A stretch of 64,000 bases of DNA from Lichenicola sp965198575 (GTDB lineage: Bacteria > Pseudomonadota > Alphaproteobacteria > Acetobacterales > Acetobacteraceae), in NCBI RefSeq assembly GCF_965198575.1, contig NZ_OZ240671.1, positions 3,968,001 through 4,032,000 on the forward strand, written 5' to 3'. Below are positions 18,801-26,841 of the stretch, piece by piece. The stretch's first letter is position 1. The number at the start of each line of letters is the position of its first letter. The position numbers and the translations under genes were made by a program. The notes below the pieces were generated by a model that saw only the letters and a list, made by a program, of their open reading frames with translations, searched no databases and was not told where the DNA came from.

Positions 18801-18894
18801 AGGCGGGCGGGACCGCGGCAGCAGGGACGATCGGGCTCGCGAGGTCGCTTGAAAGTCCGGTCACGGAGAAGAGCGCGTGAGAATCCGCCTGCAT
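15829..18894 (-). CDS. Large secreted right-handed beta-helix repeat protein, type-I-secretion-like C-terminus
   Basis: This 1021-residue protein has three parts. Residues about 40-340 form a right-handed parallel beta-helix of the pectate-lyase/epimerase type, with motifs such as LDHDSFSNNQDGLLA and FKDGPTGTASYEIDLPDGG. The middle, about 340-960, is a run of Gly/Ala/Thr-rich short repeats (TGGSGxxTxxxG). The end is GGTDIITGFRSATDKLVLHG plus a hydrophobic tail, typical of type I secretion substrates. There is no Sec signal. I start at 18894 because GGAG lies 6 bases upstream; ATG 19032 would add 46 residues of poor character. The beta-helix part is clearly related to the protein at 58116-59096. 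It may bind or modify exopolysaccharide; no activity is shown. Confidence 0.78.
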   Translation of the reverse strand: MQADSHALFSVTGLSSDLASPIVPAAAVPPAYMVPTANPDILTVGAGGEFATLSAALAVAVNGDTIDVLAGTYTNDFGIVTAKVTIQGVGGMANFVATVPPPNMKGILTVDNDVTIRNLSFSGAAIGAADGGNGAGIRYEGGQMVLDHDSFSNNQDGLLAVPVLSALTTNTIVVTNSTFTDNGSGSGYTHNLYVGAVSSLTATNDVFQGAVVGHEFKSRALVNVITDNVFKDGPTGTASYEIDLPDGGKDTITGNLIEKGPEAQNSAMVHFGGEGIPYVGSSLTITGNQFVNDYGPEAVAVLNQTAISASIDNNSFTRLTPAEIVDGPATGTGNVDGLGNPLPDITQVGVLPGNTLVITDNLAHNVTLDVALQAVEGGGGLLTVYAAIGHVIAIGGSGGMNLTESPTSGGNSFATAAGSSNTLILHGSDQIDSEGHDAITAGAGNIVATIGGTAVIQDGQGDNQWTVNGTAAITGHGGNARVSIDDGGQAAMSGAFASLILNNDGGNVQFNITQGGATEAMAITGGASTVNVEGGAMNVATAAGVTGSTLTLGTGTANVQSAGPDTIRAGSGLDTMIVTGQAKIYAGTGTLDVFGRGDTLGATVYGAAGTVTLGGDTGALTYVGEAAANTVMLDLNSNTLIGGTGRMTVIDGSRETIQGGSGGLTILARDGGGADIITTAAGSSNLLQLAGGDIVNSYGNDSISGGGGNQVLVVHGNSLVHGSTGYSTITLDGRDTLVGAGQDTVTVNQGAVATISVGATGAAVETVSETNASVRLGLLNAGATTVTGGSATLAEAAVGATTIATTGHGSIIQLGAGAANVASAAADTITGGSATDAIVLKTAGVHVTGGSGPLSILDQDWNTGDGVTVQGGSGTLSYDQGPGALTFIGGSGAAQINAEYGSANVMAGSGNVTLLGGSAGTSFTAGSGSAKVTLTPNGGAVTFGTGNTHVQEAAYGAADIFNAVAGHGGGTDIITGFRSATDKLVLHGVSIVTASVGSGGYGLSLSDGTHIMLVGVTGPVT

Positions 18895-19211
18895 GATGAT
18901 CTCCGTTCCGACGTTCTGTCGGCCCGAAGCGCTTGCGGCACTACTCGTGACGGACATCGATGAAGCTGCTGTGGCGATAGCCGGTGCCTGTCCGACACCG
19001 CAGGCTACCCCTACCGGCAGTACGTTACACAATCGTTAACAGCACTTCAACAACGTTAAATCTGAATTGATGGTTTGCGGAGTCTTGATTTCATCGTTTC
19101 TCAGCTTGATAGTTTTCGGAGTCCAATATTCCGTGCGTTGGTCTGCATGATGCTGGGGTAATGATTTTTGTCCCTTAATCTGGATGGTCTTGCAGGAAGA
19201 AGCTGGTAGGC
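18895..19211. promoter_or_regulatory. AT-richer divergent promoter region
   Basis: This 317-bp region separates the leftward beta-helix gene from the rightward amidotransferase gene. From about 19020 to 19190 it is markedly richer in A/T than its surroundings. It carries three CGTTA words (19023, 19035 and 19054 areas) and several TTGAT words, consistent with promoters for both genes. A GG-N10-GC spacing occurs at 19140-19153, but with poor match to sigma-54 consensus. No element can be assigned firmly. Confidence 0.4.
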
Positions 19212-21131
19212 ATGTGCGGGATTGCCGGCGTGTTCAGCATGGACGGCGCTCCCATCGATCACGACGTGCTCGCTCGGATGACGCTGGCTTTGTCGCATCG
19301 CGGCCCCGATGCCCATGGGCTGCATGTCGAGCCGGGGCTCGGGCTGGGTCATCGGCGGCTCTCGGTGCTCGATCCTGGTGGCGGCGCCCAGCCGATGTGC
19401 AACGATGACGGCGTGGTTCTCGTCTTCAATGGCGAGATCTACAACTTTGCTGCAATGCGGGACGAGCTGGCAGCACGCGGGCACCGCTTTTCGACGCGCA
19501 GTGATACGGAAGTGATCCTGCGCGGCTGGGAGGCATGGGGCCCGGATGTCGTGCAGCGGCTCGACGGCATGTTCGCCTTCGCACTATGGGACAAGCGCGC
19601 CCGGCGGCTGTTCCTGGCACGCGATCGGCTGGGCAAGAAGCCGCTCTACTACGCAGCCCTGCCGGGCGGCCTGGCCTTTGCCTCCGAGCTCGCCAGCTTC
19701 GCGTCGGTTCCCGGGGTGCGGCGCGAGATCGATCCGGCCGCACTGCATGATTACCTGGCCCTGGGCTACGTGCCCGATCCCGCAACGATCTGGGCCGGCA
19801 TCCACAAGCTGCCACCCGCCCACACGCTGCTGATCGAGATGCACGCGGCGTCCCGCGGACTTCCGGCGCCAGGGTGCTACTGGCGTCCCGAGGCCGGCAC
19901 CGACATCCCGGGCTTCGAGGCGGCGGCGGAGATGCTGCGTGACCGGTTGCTGCATGCGACCGCGGCGCGGCTGGTCGCCGACGTGCCGCTCGGGGCCTTC
20001 CTGTCGGGCGGCCTGGACAGCGCCGGGGTGGTCGCGGCGGCGATGCGGGTGCGTGACCGGGCAGACCCGATCGACAGCTTCACCATCGGCTTTGCAGGCG
20101 CCGAGGATGAGAGCCCGGCGGCGGCGGCCATAGCCGCGCATTGCGGCGCCAGTCACGCCGTCGAGCGCGCCGGGGGGATCGACTGGATCGCCGCAAGCGC
20201 AGACCAGGGGCGGGTGTTCGGCGAGCCGTTCGGCGATCCATCCGCGGTGCCGACCGCACGGCTCTGCCGTTTCGCCCGCCGCCACGTCACCGTTGCCCTG
20301 TCCGGGGACGGCGGTGACGAGGTGTTCGCCGGCTACCGGCGCCATCGCTGGCACATGCTGGTCGAGAGCCTGCGCCGGCAGCTGCCGCCGGCGATGCGGC
20401 GCGGCCCGATCGCCACCCTCGCGCGGCTGTATCCCAAGCTCGACCGCGCGCCCCGCTTCCTGCGCGCCCGCCACACCCTGACCGAGCTCAGCCTCGACAG
20501 CGCGCTCGGCTACTACCGCACGATGGCGCGCCTGCAGGACGAGCGTCGCGCCGCGTTGCTGCACCCGACACTGGCCGCGCGCCTGGACGGCCATGACCCC
20601 GGCGCCCGCTTCGCCCGGCTGATGCAGGAGAGCGGCAGCGACGATCCGCTGGCGCAGGCGCAGCATGTCGACCTCGCCACCTGGCTGCCCGGGCAGATGC
20701 TGACCAAGCTCGACCGCACCAGCATGGCGAGCGGCCTGGAAGTGCGCTCGCCGTTGCTTGACCACCGGCTGGTGTCGTGGGGCCTCTCGCTGCCCGCCGA
20801 CTACAAGCTGCGCCGTGGCCGCGGCAAGGCGGTGTTGCGGGCGGCGATCGCGCCATGGCTGCCGCCGGAGATCCTGCAGCGCCCGAAGCAGGGGTTCGCG
20901 ATGGATCTGCGCCGCACGCTGGGCGCCGGGATGGGCCGGATCCGGGCGCGCCTGCTGTCGCCGGATTTCCTCGACCACGCGCTGTTCCGGCCAGACGCGG
21001 TCGCCCGTCTGCTCGACGAGCATGCGAGCGGCCGCCTCGATCACGCCCAACCGATCTGGCTGCTGCTGGTGCTGGACGGGTTCCTGCGCAGCGAGCTCGC
21101 CGCGGCTCCAGCGATGGTCGAGGCGGCCTGA
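19212..21131 (+). CDS. Exosortase A-associated amidotransferase (asparagine synthase-like)
   Basis: The 639-residue protein has an N-terminal class II glutamine amidotransferase domain with catalytic Cys2 (MCGIAGVF), the SHRGPDAHG loop and NGEIYN, and a C-terminal asparagine synthase ATP-pyrophosphatase domain with the PP-loop SGGLDS at about 264-269 and SGDGGDEVFAGYRRHRW near 360-376. Members in exopolysaccharide loci, including the exosortase A group, are thought to amidate sugars or carboxylates instead of aspartate. Asparagine synthase proper (AsnB) has the same layout, so the assignment rests on context. It opens a rightward set with an oxidoreductase/epimerase fusion 6 bp downstream. 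Confidence 0.85.
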   Translation: MCGIAGVFSMDGAPIDHDVLARMTLALSHRGPDAHGLHVEPGLGLGHRRLSVLDPGGGAQPMCNDDGVVLVFNGEIYNFAAMRDELAARGHRFSTRSDTEVILRGWEAWGPDVVQRLDGMFAFALWDKRARRLFLARDRLGKKPLYYAALPGGLAFASELASFASVPGVRREIDPAALHDYLALGYVPDPATIWAGIHKLPPAHTLLIEMHAASRGLPAPGCYWRPEAGTDIPGFEAAAEMLRDRLLHATAARLVADVPLGAFLSGGLDSAGVVAAAMRVRDRADPIDSFTIGFAGAEDESPAAAAIAAHCGASHAVERAGGIDWIAASADQGRVFGEPFGDPSAVPTARLCRFARRHVTVALSGDGGDEVFAGYRRHRWHMLVESLRRQLPPAMRRGPIATLARLYPKLDRAPRFLRARHTLTELSLDSALGYYRTMARLQDERRAALLHPTLAARLDGHDPGARFARLMQESGSDDPLAQAQHVDLATWLPGQMLTKLDRTSMASGLEVRSPLLDHRLVSWGLSLPADYKLRRGRGKAVLRAAIAPWLPPEILQRPKQGFAMDLRRTLGAGMGRIRARLLSPDFLDHALFRPDAVARLLDEHASGRLDHAQPIWLLLVLDGFLRSELAAAPAMVEAA

Positions 21132-21137
21132 CGCCGG

Positions 21138-23267
21138 ATGGACAGCTTCAGTCCGGACGCGGCGATCTGCCTGGTGGGTGCCGGCAACATCGCCCGCATC
21201 CATGCCGAAGCGCTCGCATCGCCGTTGCAGGCGCGGCCCCGGCGGATCGTGTGCGTGGTCGATCCCGACCTGCAGGCGGCGCGCCGGCTGTGCCCTCCCG
21301 GCGGTCAGGTGCACGCCACGCTCGAGGCGGCCCTCGCCGAAGGCAGTTTCGGGCGCGCGCATGTGCTGACACCGCCCGACACCCATGCCGCGATCGCGCG
21401 CCAGCTGCTGGATGCCGGCAAGAGCGTGCTGCTGGAGAAGCCGCTGGCCACCAGTCGCGCGGCCTCGATGGGCTTGTCGGCGCTGGCCGGCGATCGCCTC
21501 GGCATCAACCAGAACTTCGTGTTCCATCCGGCCTTCCTGCAGCTCCGGAGGATGCTCGAAAGTGGATCGATAGGTCGGCCGCGCTCGGTCAGCTGCATCT
21601 ATGCGATGCCGCTACGCCAGCTTGCAGCCCGGCAGTTCGATCACTGGATGTTCCGCCAGCCCGCCAACATCCTGCTCGAGCAGGCGGTGCATCCGCTGTC
21701 GCAGATCGCAGCCCTTGCCGGGCCGACCAGGACGCTGCAAGCGACGGCGGCGCCGGCCCTCGCGTTGGATGTGGGCCGGCAATTCCATCCTGCCTTCGAC
21801 GTGCTCATCCGGGGTGAGAGACTGCCGGCACAGCTTCGCTTCGCGGTCGGCGAGAGCTTCCCGTTCTGGCAGGTCACCCTGGTGTGCGACGACGGGGTCG
21901 CGGTGGCAGACATGGTCGCCAACCGGACATTGCGTTACCGCCGCACCCGCTGGCTCGACCTGGTCGACGGGTTGGTCTCCGGTGCGGCCACCGCCGGCGG
22001 CGTCGCCCTGGCGAGTGCGCGCAATTTCGGCGCCGGACTGGTCTCCACTGCCGGCCTGCGCGCCCGCAACGACCCGTTCTTCCTGAGCATGCGGGCGAGC
22101 ATCGACGCGTTCCATGCCGCCCGCGACCTCGGCCAGCCGCCGCCGCTGGATGCCGGCTTCGGTGCCGGCCTGGTCGAGACCTGCCTGCGCATCGTCGAGG
22201 CCGCCGGGCTGCCCCACGTCACCGAGCCGACCGTGCCGGTTGCCGCATCGTCACCCGACGGCCCGGCCAGCCCCGGCCTGGTGGCGGTGACGCGGCCCGA
22301 TGTCGCCGTGCTCGGCGGCACCGGCTTCATCGGCCAGGCGACGGTCGCGGCCCTGCAACGCGCCGGGCTCAGGGTCGCGGTGCTGTCACGCTCGCCGGGC
22401 AATTCCTCCGAGCCCGCGATCCGCTGGCATCGCGGCAGCATCACCGATCCGGCCGTCGTGCGCGCGGCAATCGCCGGCGCCCCGGCCGTGGTCAATCTGG
22501 CGCATGGCGGCGGCGGCGGCGACTTCCAGTCCATCCGCACCGCGATGGCCGGCGGTGCTGCCACCGTGGCCCATGCCTGCCTCGACGTCGGCGCCCGGCT
22601 GATCCATGTCAGCTCGATCGCGGCGCTCTATCTCGGGAACCCGGCCGAGAGCGTCACCGGGGCGACGCCGCCGGACCCGCGCCACGCGGAGCGGGCCGAC
22701 TACGCACGCGCCAAGATCCTGACCGAGCGGCTGCTGGCCGATCTCGCCACGACGCAGCTGCGGCTGACGATCCTGCGTCCGGGCCTCGTCGTGGGCGCGG
22801 GCACGTCGCCGTTCCATGGCGGGCTCGGCTTCTACAACACCGAGCAGCATTGCATCGGCTGGAACGACGGCCGCAATCCGCTGCCCTTCGTGCTCGTCGA
22901 CGACGTGGCGGATGCCATCCTGCGTGTCTGCGACACCCCGTCCGCAGCACCCGCCTACAACCTCGTCGGTGACGTGCGACTCTCGGCGCGGGATTATGTG
23001 GCCGAGCTGGCACGCGCGCTGCAGCGGCCGCTGGTGTTCCATCCGCAATCGGTGCGCGGGCTCTGGGCAGGCGAGCTTGCCAAGTTCGCGGTCAAGCGGG
23101 CGAGCGGCCGGCGCGTGCCGATGCCGCCGCTGCGGGACCTGAGGTCGCGCGGGCTGGTCGCACGCTTCGATTGTGGCGATGCGGTGCGCGATCTCGGCTG
23201 GCATCCGGTCGCCGACAGGGAGCGGTTCCTCGACCAGGCGGTGCGGATCCATGCACGGCCGGGCTGA
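21138..23267 (+). CDS. Gfo/Idh/MocA oxidoreductase fused to NAD-dependent epimerase/dehydratase
   Basis: This 709-residue protein joins two normally separate enzymes. Residues about 8-370 are a Gfo/Idh/MocA dehydrogenase: Rossmann loop VGAGNIARIH, the conserved LEKPLA near 101-106, and NQNFVFHP. Residues about 385-709 are an extended SDR: VLGGTGFIGQA near 390, VSSIAAL, and Y-A-R-A-K as the catalytic YxxxK. Both halves bind NAD(P), so the fusion could perform two consecutive steps on a nucleotide sugar. It overlaps the next glycosyltransferase by 17 bp and follows the amidotransferase by 6 bp. Confidence 0.85.
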   Translation: MDSFSPDAAICLVGAGNIARIHAEALASPLQARPRRIVCVVDPDLQAARRLCPPGGQVHATLEAALAEGSFGRAHVLTPPDTHAAIARQLLDAGKSVLLEKPLATSRAASMGLSALAGDRLGINQNFVFHPAFLQLRRMLESGSIGRPRSVSCIYAMPLRQLAARQFDHWMFRQPANILLEQAVHPLSQIAALAGPTRTLQATAAPALALDVGRQFHPAFDVLIRGERLPAQLRFAVGESFPFWQVTLVCDDGVAVADMVANRTLRYRRTRWLDLVDGLVSGAATAGGVALASARNFGAGLVSTAGLRARNDPFFLSMRASIDAFHAARDLGQPPPLDAGFGAGLVETCLRIVEAAGLPHVTEPTVPVAASSPDGPASPGLVAVTRPDVAVLGGTGFIGQATVAALQRAGLRVAVLSRSPGNSSEPAIRWHRGSITDPAVVRAAIAGAPAVVNLAHGGGGGDFQSIRTAMAGGAATVAHACLDVGARLIHVSSIAALYLGNPAESVTGATPPDPRHAERADYARAKILTERLLADLATTQLRLTILRPGLVVGAGTSPFHGGLGFYNTEQHCIGWNDGRNPLPFVLVDDVADAILRVCDTPSAAPAYNLVGDVRLSARDYVAELARALQRPLVFHPQSVRGLWAGELAKFAVKRASGRRVPMPPLRDLRSRGLVARFDCGDAVRDLGWHPVADRERFLDQAVRIHARPG

Positions 23268-24396
23268 CCTGCCGCCACCGCCGCTGCTGTTCTCGGTGTT
23301 CGCGACCTTCGCGGTCGGCGGCCCGCAGATGCGGTTCGCGACGCTGGCCAATCGGCTCGGCCGGCGCTGGCGGCATGTGATCCTGGCGATGGACGGCAAC
23401 CTGGCCTGTCGCGAGCACCTGTCTGCCGGGCTCGACGTCAGCTTCCTGGAGGCCGGGCGCCGTACCCGCAACCCGATCCGCCTGTATCGCCGCCAGCGCC
23501 GCATGCTGCGCGAGCTGCAGCCGGACCTGCTGCTGACCCACAACTGGGGCAGCATCGAGTGGGCGCTGGCAAACCGCTGGCCGGGTCGGCTGGTGGCGCA
23601 GCTGCATGCCGAGGACGGCTTCGGACCGGAGGAGCGGACCCGCCGGTTGCGCCGGCGCAACTGGTTCCGCCGGGTGGTGCTCGGCGGGACCCCGGTGGTG
23701 GTCCCGTCGCTGACCCTATCCGACATCGCGCGGCGGAACTGGAGGCTGCCGTCGAGCGCGTTGCATCAGGTTCCGAACGGGATCGATCTCGCCAGCTTCC
23801 AGCCGGGCCCGCCGGTGCCGCCGCTGCCGGAATGGCGGCTGGCACATGACGGCGTGGTGATCGGCACGGTGGCGGCATTGCGTCCCGAGAAGAACCTGGC
23901 CCGGCTGATCCAGGCCGTCGCCATGCTGGACCCGCCGGCCCGTCTGCTCGTCGGCGGGGATGGGCCGGATCGTGCGCAGCTCGAAGGATTTGCGGCCGGC
24001 TTGCTGCCGCGTGACCGCGTCGTCTTTGTCGGCCACGTCGCCGAGCCGGCGCCGCTCTACCGGCACATGGACATCTTCGCGCTGTCCTCCGACACCGAGC
24101 AGATGCCGCTCTCGCTGCTGGAGGCGATGGCGAGCGGCCTCCCGGCGGCGTCCTGCAACGTGGGCGACGTCGCCGACATGCTGGGCCCGGAGAGTTCGGA
24201 GCTGGTCACCGCCCTGGATGCGGCGGCACTCGGGAAGGCGCTGGCACGGCTGGCCGGCGACGCGACGCTGCGACGTCGGCTGGGTGAGGCCAATCGCGCC
24301 CGGGCGGAGCAGCTCTTCGACGAAGCCCGGATGATCGAGCGCTGGAGCGGGCTGCTCGACCGGACGCGCCAGGCGTTCGCCGCCAATGCGCGCTGA
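23251..24396 (+). CDS. GT4-type glycosyltransferase
   Basis: This 381-residue GT-B enzyme shows VPNGIDLASFQPG near residue 175, GTVAALRPEKNLARLIQAVAML near 208 and the donor motif SSDTEQMPLSLLEAMASGLPAA near 284-305, with E-x7-E spacing. I take ATG 23251, 16 bases before the end of the upstream fusion gene, because the conserved N-terminal strand (LLFSVFATFAVGGPQMR) starts a few residues later; longer in-frame starts lie deep inside the previous gene. Its product probably adds one sugar in repeat-unit assembly on the inner membrane face. The sugar is unknown. Confidence 0.83.
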   Translation: MHGRADLPPPPLLFSVFATFAVGGPQMRFATLANRLGRRWRHVILAMDGNLACREHLSAGLDVSFLEAGRRTRNPIRLYRRQRRMLRELQPDLLLTHNWGSIEWALANRWPGRLVAQLHAEDGFGPEERTRRLRRRNWFRRVVLGGTPVVVPSLTLSDIARRNWRLPSSALHQVPNGIDLASFQPGPPVPPLPEWRLAHDGVVIGTVAALRPEKNLARLIQAVAMLDPPARLLVGGDGPDRAQLEGFAAGLLPRDRVVFVGHVAEPAPLYRHMDIFALSSDTEQMPLSLLEAMASGLPAASCNVGDVADMLGPESSELVTALDAAALGKALARLAGDATLRRRLGEANRARAEQLFDEARMIERWSGLLDRTRQAFAANAR

Positions 24397-25426
24397 GCCG
24401 GCGACGTCGCTGTTCCCGGCGGCCCGCCTGGCGGTGCCACGCGAGCCGGGGAGGCCGGTCTGCACCCTGGTGATCGACGCGGAGGAAAGCTTCGACTGGC
24501 ACCGGCCGCTGCACGGCACGCAGTACTCGACCCGCAACCTGCACGACCTGTCGGTGCTGCACGACATCCTCGACACCAACGGCGCGGTCCCGGCCTATCT
24601 GCTGACCTATCCGATCCTGATGGATGACGACGCGGTGCACAGCCTGCGCACCCAGCTCGAGCGTGGGCGCTGCATCCTGGGGCTGCAGCTGCATACCTGG
24701 GTGACGCCGCCGTTTGATGGCGGATCCGATCATCACCAGTCCTATTCTGGCAATCTTGCGGCGGGTCTCGAGGAGCGCAAGCTGATCGCGCTTCTGGAGA
24801 GGTTCATCGAACGCTTCGGCTTCGCACCGACGGTGTTCCGCGGCGGCCGCTACGGCTTCGGCCCGAACACCGCCAGGCTGCTCGAGGAGCACGGGTTCCG
24901 CATCGATACCAGCGTGGCGCCGCGCACCGATCTCGGCGCCGATGGCGGGCCCGATTATGGCGGCTTCGACTGCCGGCCGTTCTGGTTCGGCGTGCGGCGG
25001 CGGCTGCTCGAGCTGCCGCTGTGCCGGAGCGTCGTGGGGTGGGGCGGCGGCGGCGGCGCGGCGGCCTATCGCGCGCTCTCGGCTCCGTGGGCGCGGCGGC
25101 TGTCGCTGGGCTCGGCGCTGACCCGCAGCCATTGCGCCGAACGCGTCACATTCTCGCCCGAGGGCAACGACGTGGCGGCGATGCGGCGGCTGGCGAACGG
25201 CCTGGTGTCGCGCGGCCATCCGGTGCTGGCGCTCAGCTTCCACAGCTCGTCGCTGGCGATCGGCGGAAATCCATACGTGCAATCGAAGGCGGACCTGCAC
25301 CGGTTCTACGACCGGCTGTCCGCGATCCTCGACCATCTGACGCGCGAGCAGGGGTGGCGCTTCACCGACATCCTGCGGGTCGCGGACCATCTGCGTCCGC
25401 CGCCCGAAGCGTGTGCAGTCGGATGA
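24386..25426 (+). CDS. Polysaccharide deacetylase family protein (WalW-type)
   Basis: The 346-residue protein has an NodB-homology-like fold. It opens with LVIDAEESFDWHRPL at about residues 28-42, corresponding to the Asp-rich metal motif, has LQLHTWVTPP near 103-112 as the His motif, and FRGGRYGFG near 151-159 as the Arg motif. These match WalW-type deacetylases found in exopolysaccharide clusters. It may deacetylate an N-acetyl sugar or act as a non-catalytic relative. It overlaps the preceding glycosyltransferase by 11 bp and the next by 4 bp (ATGA), so the three are translated as a unit. Confidence 0.78.
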   Translation: MRAEPATSLFPAARLAVPREPGRPVCTLVIDAEESFDWHRPLHGTQYSTRNLHDLSVLHDILDTNGAVPAYLLTYPILMDDDAVHSLRTQLERGRCILGLQLHTWVTPPFDGGSDHHQSYSGNLAAGLEERKLIALLERFIERFGFAPTVFRGGRYGFGPNTARLLEEHGFRIDTSVAPRTDLGADGGPDYGGFDCRPFWFGVRRRLLELPLCRSVVGWGGGGGAAAYRALSAPWARRLSLGSALTRSHCAERVTFSPEGNDVAAMRRLANGLVSRGHPVLALSFHSSSLAIGGNPYVQSKADLHRFYDRLSAILDHLTREQGWRFTDILRVADHLRPPPEACAVG

Positions 25427-26841
25427 GCCGCCCCTCCGGACGTCCGTCGATCCTGCTGATCGCCAATAATTTCCCGCCGGTGAGGGGCGGTTCGGCGATC
25501 GTCTATGACAACCTCGCGCGGCAGGCGCCGTCCGAGATCCTGGTGCTGGCCCCGCGGCGCAACTACCTGGACGGGCTGCCGATGATCGGCTGGCGCGAGC
25601 ACGACCGACGTGCCCCGTACGCCACCCGCCGCCTCGACCTGCTGCGCACGCTGATCGACGCGGCCGGCGCCCAGAACCGCATGCGCTTCCTGCTTGGCGA
25701 CGTGGCGATCCGGCTGCGTCTGCTCTGGACCGTGCTGCGCCTGGTGCGGGGGCCCGGGGTGCAGGCGGTCTGCGTCGGCGAGCTGCTCTCCAGCGGCTGG
25801 CTGCTGACCGCGTTGCGCCGACTGGTACGGCTCGGCCTGCGGCTGCGGCTGGTGGTGTATGTGCATGGCGAGGAGATCACGACGCAGGACCCGTACGATC
25901 CCGACCGCAGGCGGTGTCGTCGCGCGCTGCTGGCCGCGGACCGGATCGTGGTGGTGAGCCGCTTCACCCTGGAGACGGTGCGGGCGCTGCTCGGACCGGA
26001 CAGCGCCGGCCGTCTCCGCCTGATCGAGAACGGTGTCGATACCGGGCGGTTCTTTCCCGGCGCGCGCCGGCCCGACCTGGTGCGGCGCTATCGCCTGAGC
26101 GGGTGCTTCAGCTTCGTGTCGGTCTGCCGGCTGCTCGAGAAGAAGGGGCTCGACCAGGCCATCCGCGCCTTCGCGACGCTGGCGCCGTCGATGCCGGAGT
26201 TGCGCTACCTGATCGTCGGTGGCGGTCCGTTCGAGCCGGAGCTGCGACGCATCATCGGCGAGATGCAGCTGGAAGAGCGGGTGATCCTGGCGGGCCAGGT
26301 CACGGACGAGGAACTGGTCGCGCATTACCGGCTGGGCGACGTGTTCGTGATGCCGAACCGCGAGCTGGAAAACGGTGACACCGAGGGCTTCGGGCTGGTG
26401 TTCCTGGAGGCCAATGCGTGCGGCCTGCCAGTGATCGCCGGATGCGATGGCGGCAGCCGGGATGCGGTACGCAGCGGCGAGAACGGTCTCGTCGTCGATG
26501 GCCGCTCGGTCACGGAGATTGCCGCAGCGATGCGCCGGCTGGTGGAGGACGGGGCAGCTCGCGAGGCGCTGGCGGCGTCCGGACTGCGGGTCGCGGCCGG
26601 CAGCGGCTGGGAGAGCAAGAGCCGCCAGTTCCTGGAGGTGTGTGGGGTCGACCCGGAGGTCGCCAGCATGCACGATCGGGAGGTTGCCAGGGTTCACGAC
26701 CGGGAGGTCGCGGGGGTGCACGACCGGGAGGTCGCCGGCGTTCACGACCGGGAGGCGGGTCGCGAGCGCGCTTACGCCCGTCCGGTCGACAGCCGGTGCA
26801 CATCGCGGACCGCCGACAGCAGCTCGACACCCAGCCGGTGA
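25423..26841 (+). CDS. GT4-type glycosyltransferase with octapeptide-repeat tail
   Basis: The first 400 or so residues of this 472-residue protein are a GT4 enzyme: NNFPPVRGGSAIVYDNLA near 13-30, YVHGEEITTQDP, IENGVDTGRFFPG, SVCRLLEKKGLDQAIRAFA and NGDTEGFGLVFLEANACGLPV as donor site. After about residue 410 the conserved domain ends. An octapeptide of the form VHDREVAG is repeated four times (plus a shortened copy VDPEVAS before it), followed by a basic, Ser-rich tail. The last 70 bp are antisense to the flippase gene. The start at 25423 overlaps the deacetylase stop as ATGA. Confidence 0.82.
   Translation: MSRPSGRPSILLIANNFPPVRGGSAIVYDNLARQAPSEILVLAPRRNYLDGLPMIGWREHDRRAPYATRRLDLLRTLIDAAGAQNRMRFLLGDVAIRLRLLWTVLRLVRGPGVQAVCVGELLSSGWLLTALRRLVRLGLRLRLVVYVHGEEITTQDPYDPDRRRCRRALLAADRIVVVSRFTLETVRALLGPDSAGRLRLIENGVDTGRFFPGARRPDLVRRYRLSGCFSFVSVCRLLEKKGLDQAIRAFATLAPSMPELRYLIVGGGPFEPELRRIIGEMQLEERVILAGQVTDEELVAHYRLGDVFVMPNRELENGDTEGFGLVFLEANACGLPVIAGCDGGSRDAVRSGENGLVVDGRSVTEIAAAMRRLVEDGAAREALAASGLRVAAGSGWESKSRQFLEVCGVDPEVASMHDREVARVHDREVAGVHDREVAGVHDREAGRERAYARPVDSRCTSRTADSSSTPSR
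26668..26763 (+). repeat. Four tandem 24-bp repeats in a coding sequence
   Basis: Units at 26668-26691, 26692-26715, 26716-26739 and 26740-26763 share the core CACGACCGGGAGGTCGC. A degenerate 21-bp unit precedes them at 26647-26667. The 24-bp period keeps frame and encodes [MV]HDREV/A-A/G-x. Copy number may vary between strains by slippage. Confidence 0.9.

Noticed and set aside
15934..18852. 972-codon open frame on the plus strand
   Set aside because: It lies antisense to the beta-helix repeat gene and has low-complexity Asp/Gly/Val content that mirrors that gene's codon pattern.
19140..19153. Sigma-54-like GG-N10-GC spacing upstream of the amidotransferase gene
   Set aside because: Only the GG and GC match; the remaining bases are far from TGGCAC/TTGC, unlike the two PEP-CTERM promoters.
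26647..26763. Possible CRISPR array in the tandem repeats
   Set aside because: Units are contiguous 24-bp repeats with no spacers and lie in frame within a coding sequence.
26772..26841. Frameshift or misassembly as a cause of the glycosyltransferase/flippase overlap
   Set aside because: Both frames are intact and the repeat units keep frame; nothing in the sequence indicates an error, though only resequencing could exclude it.
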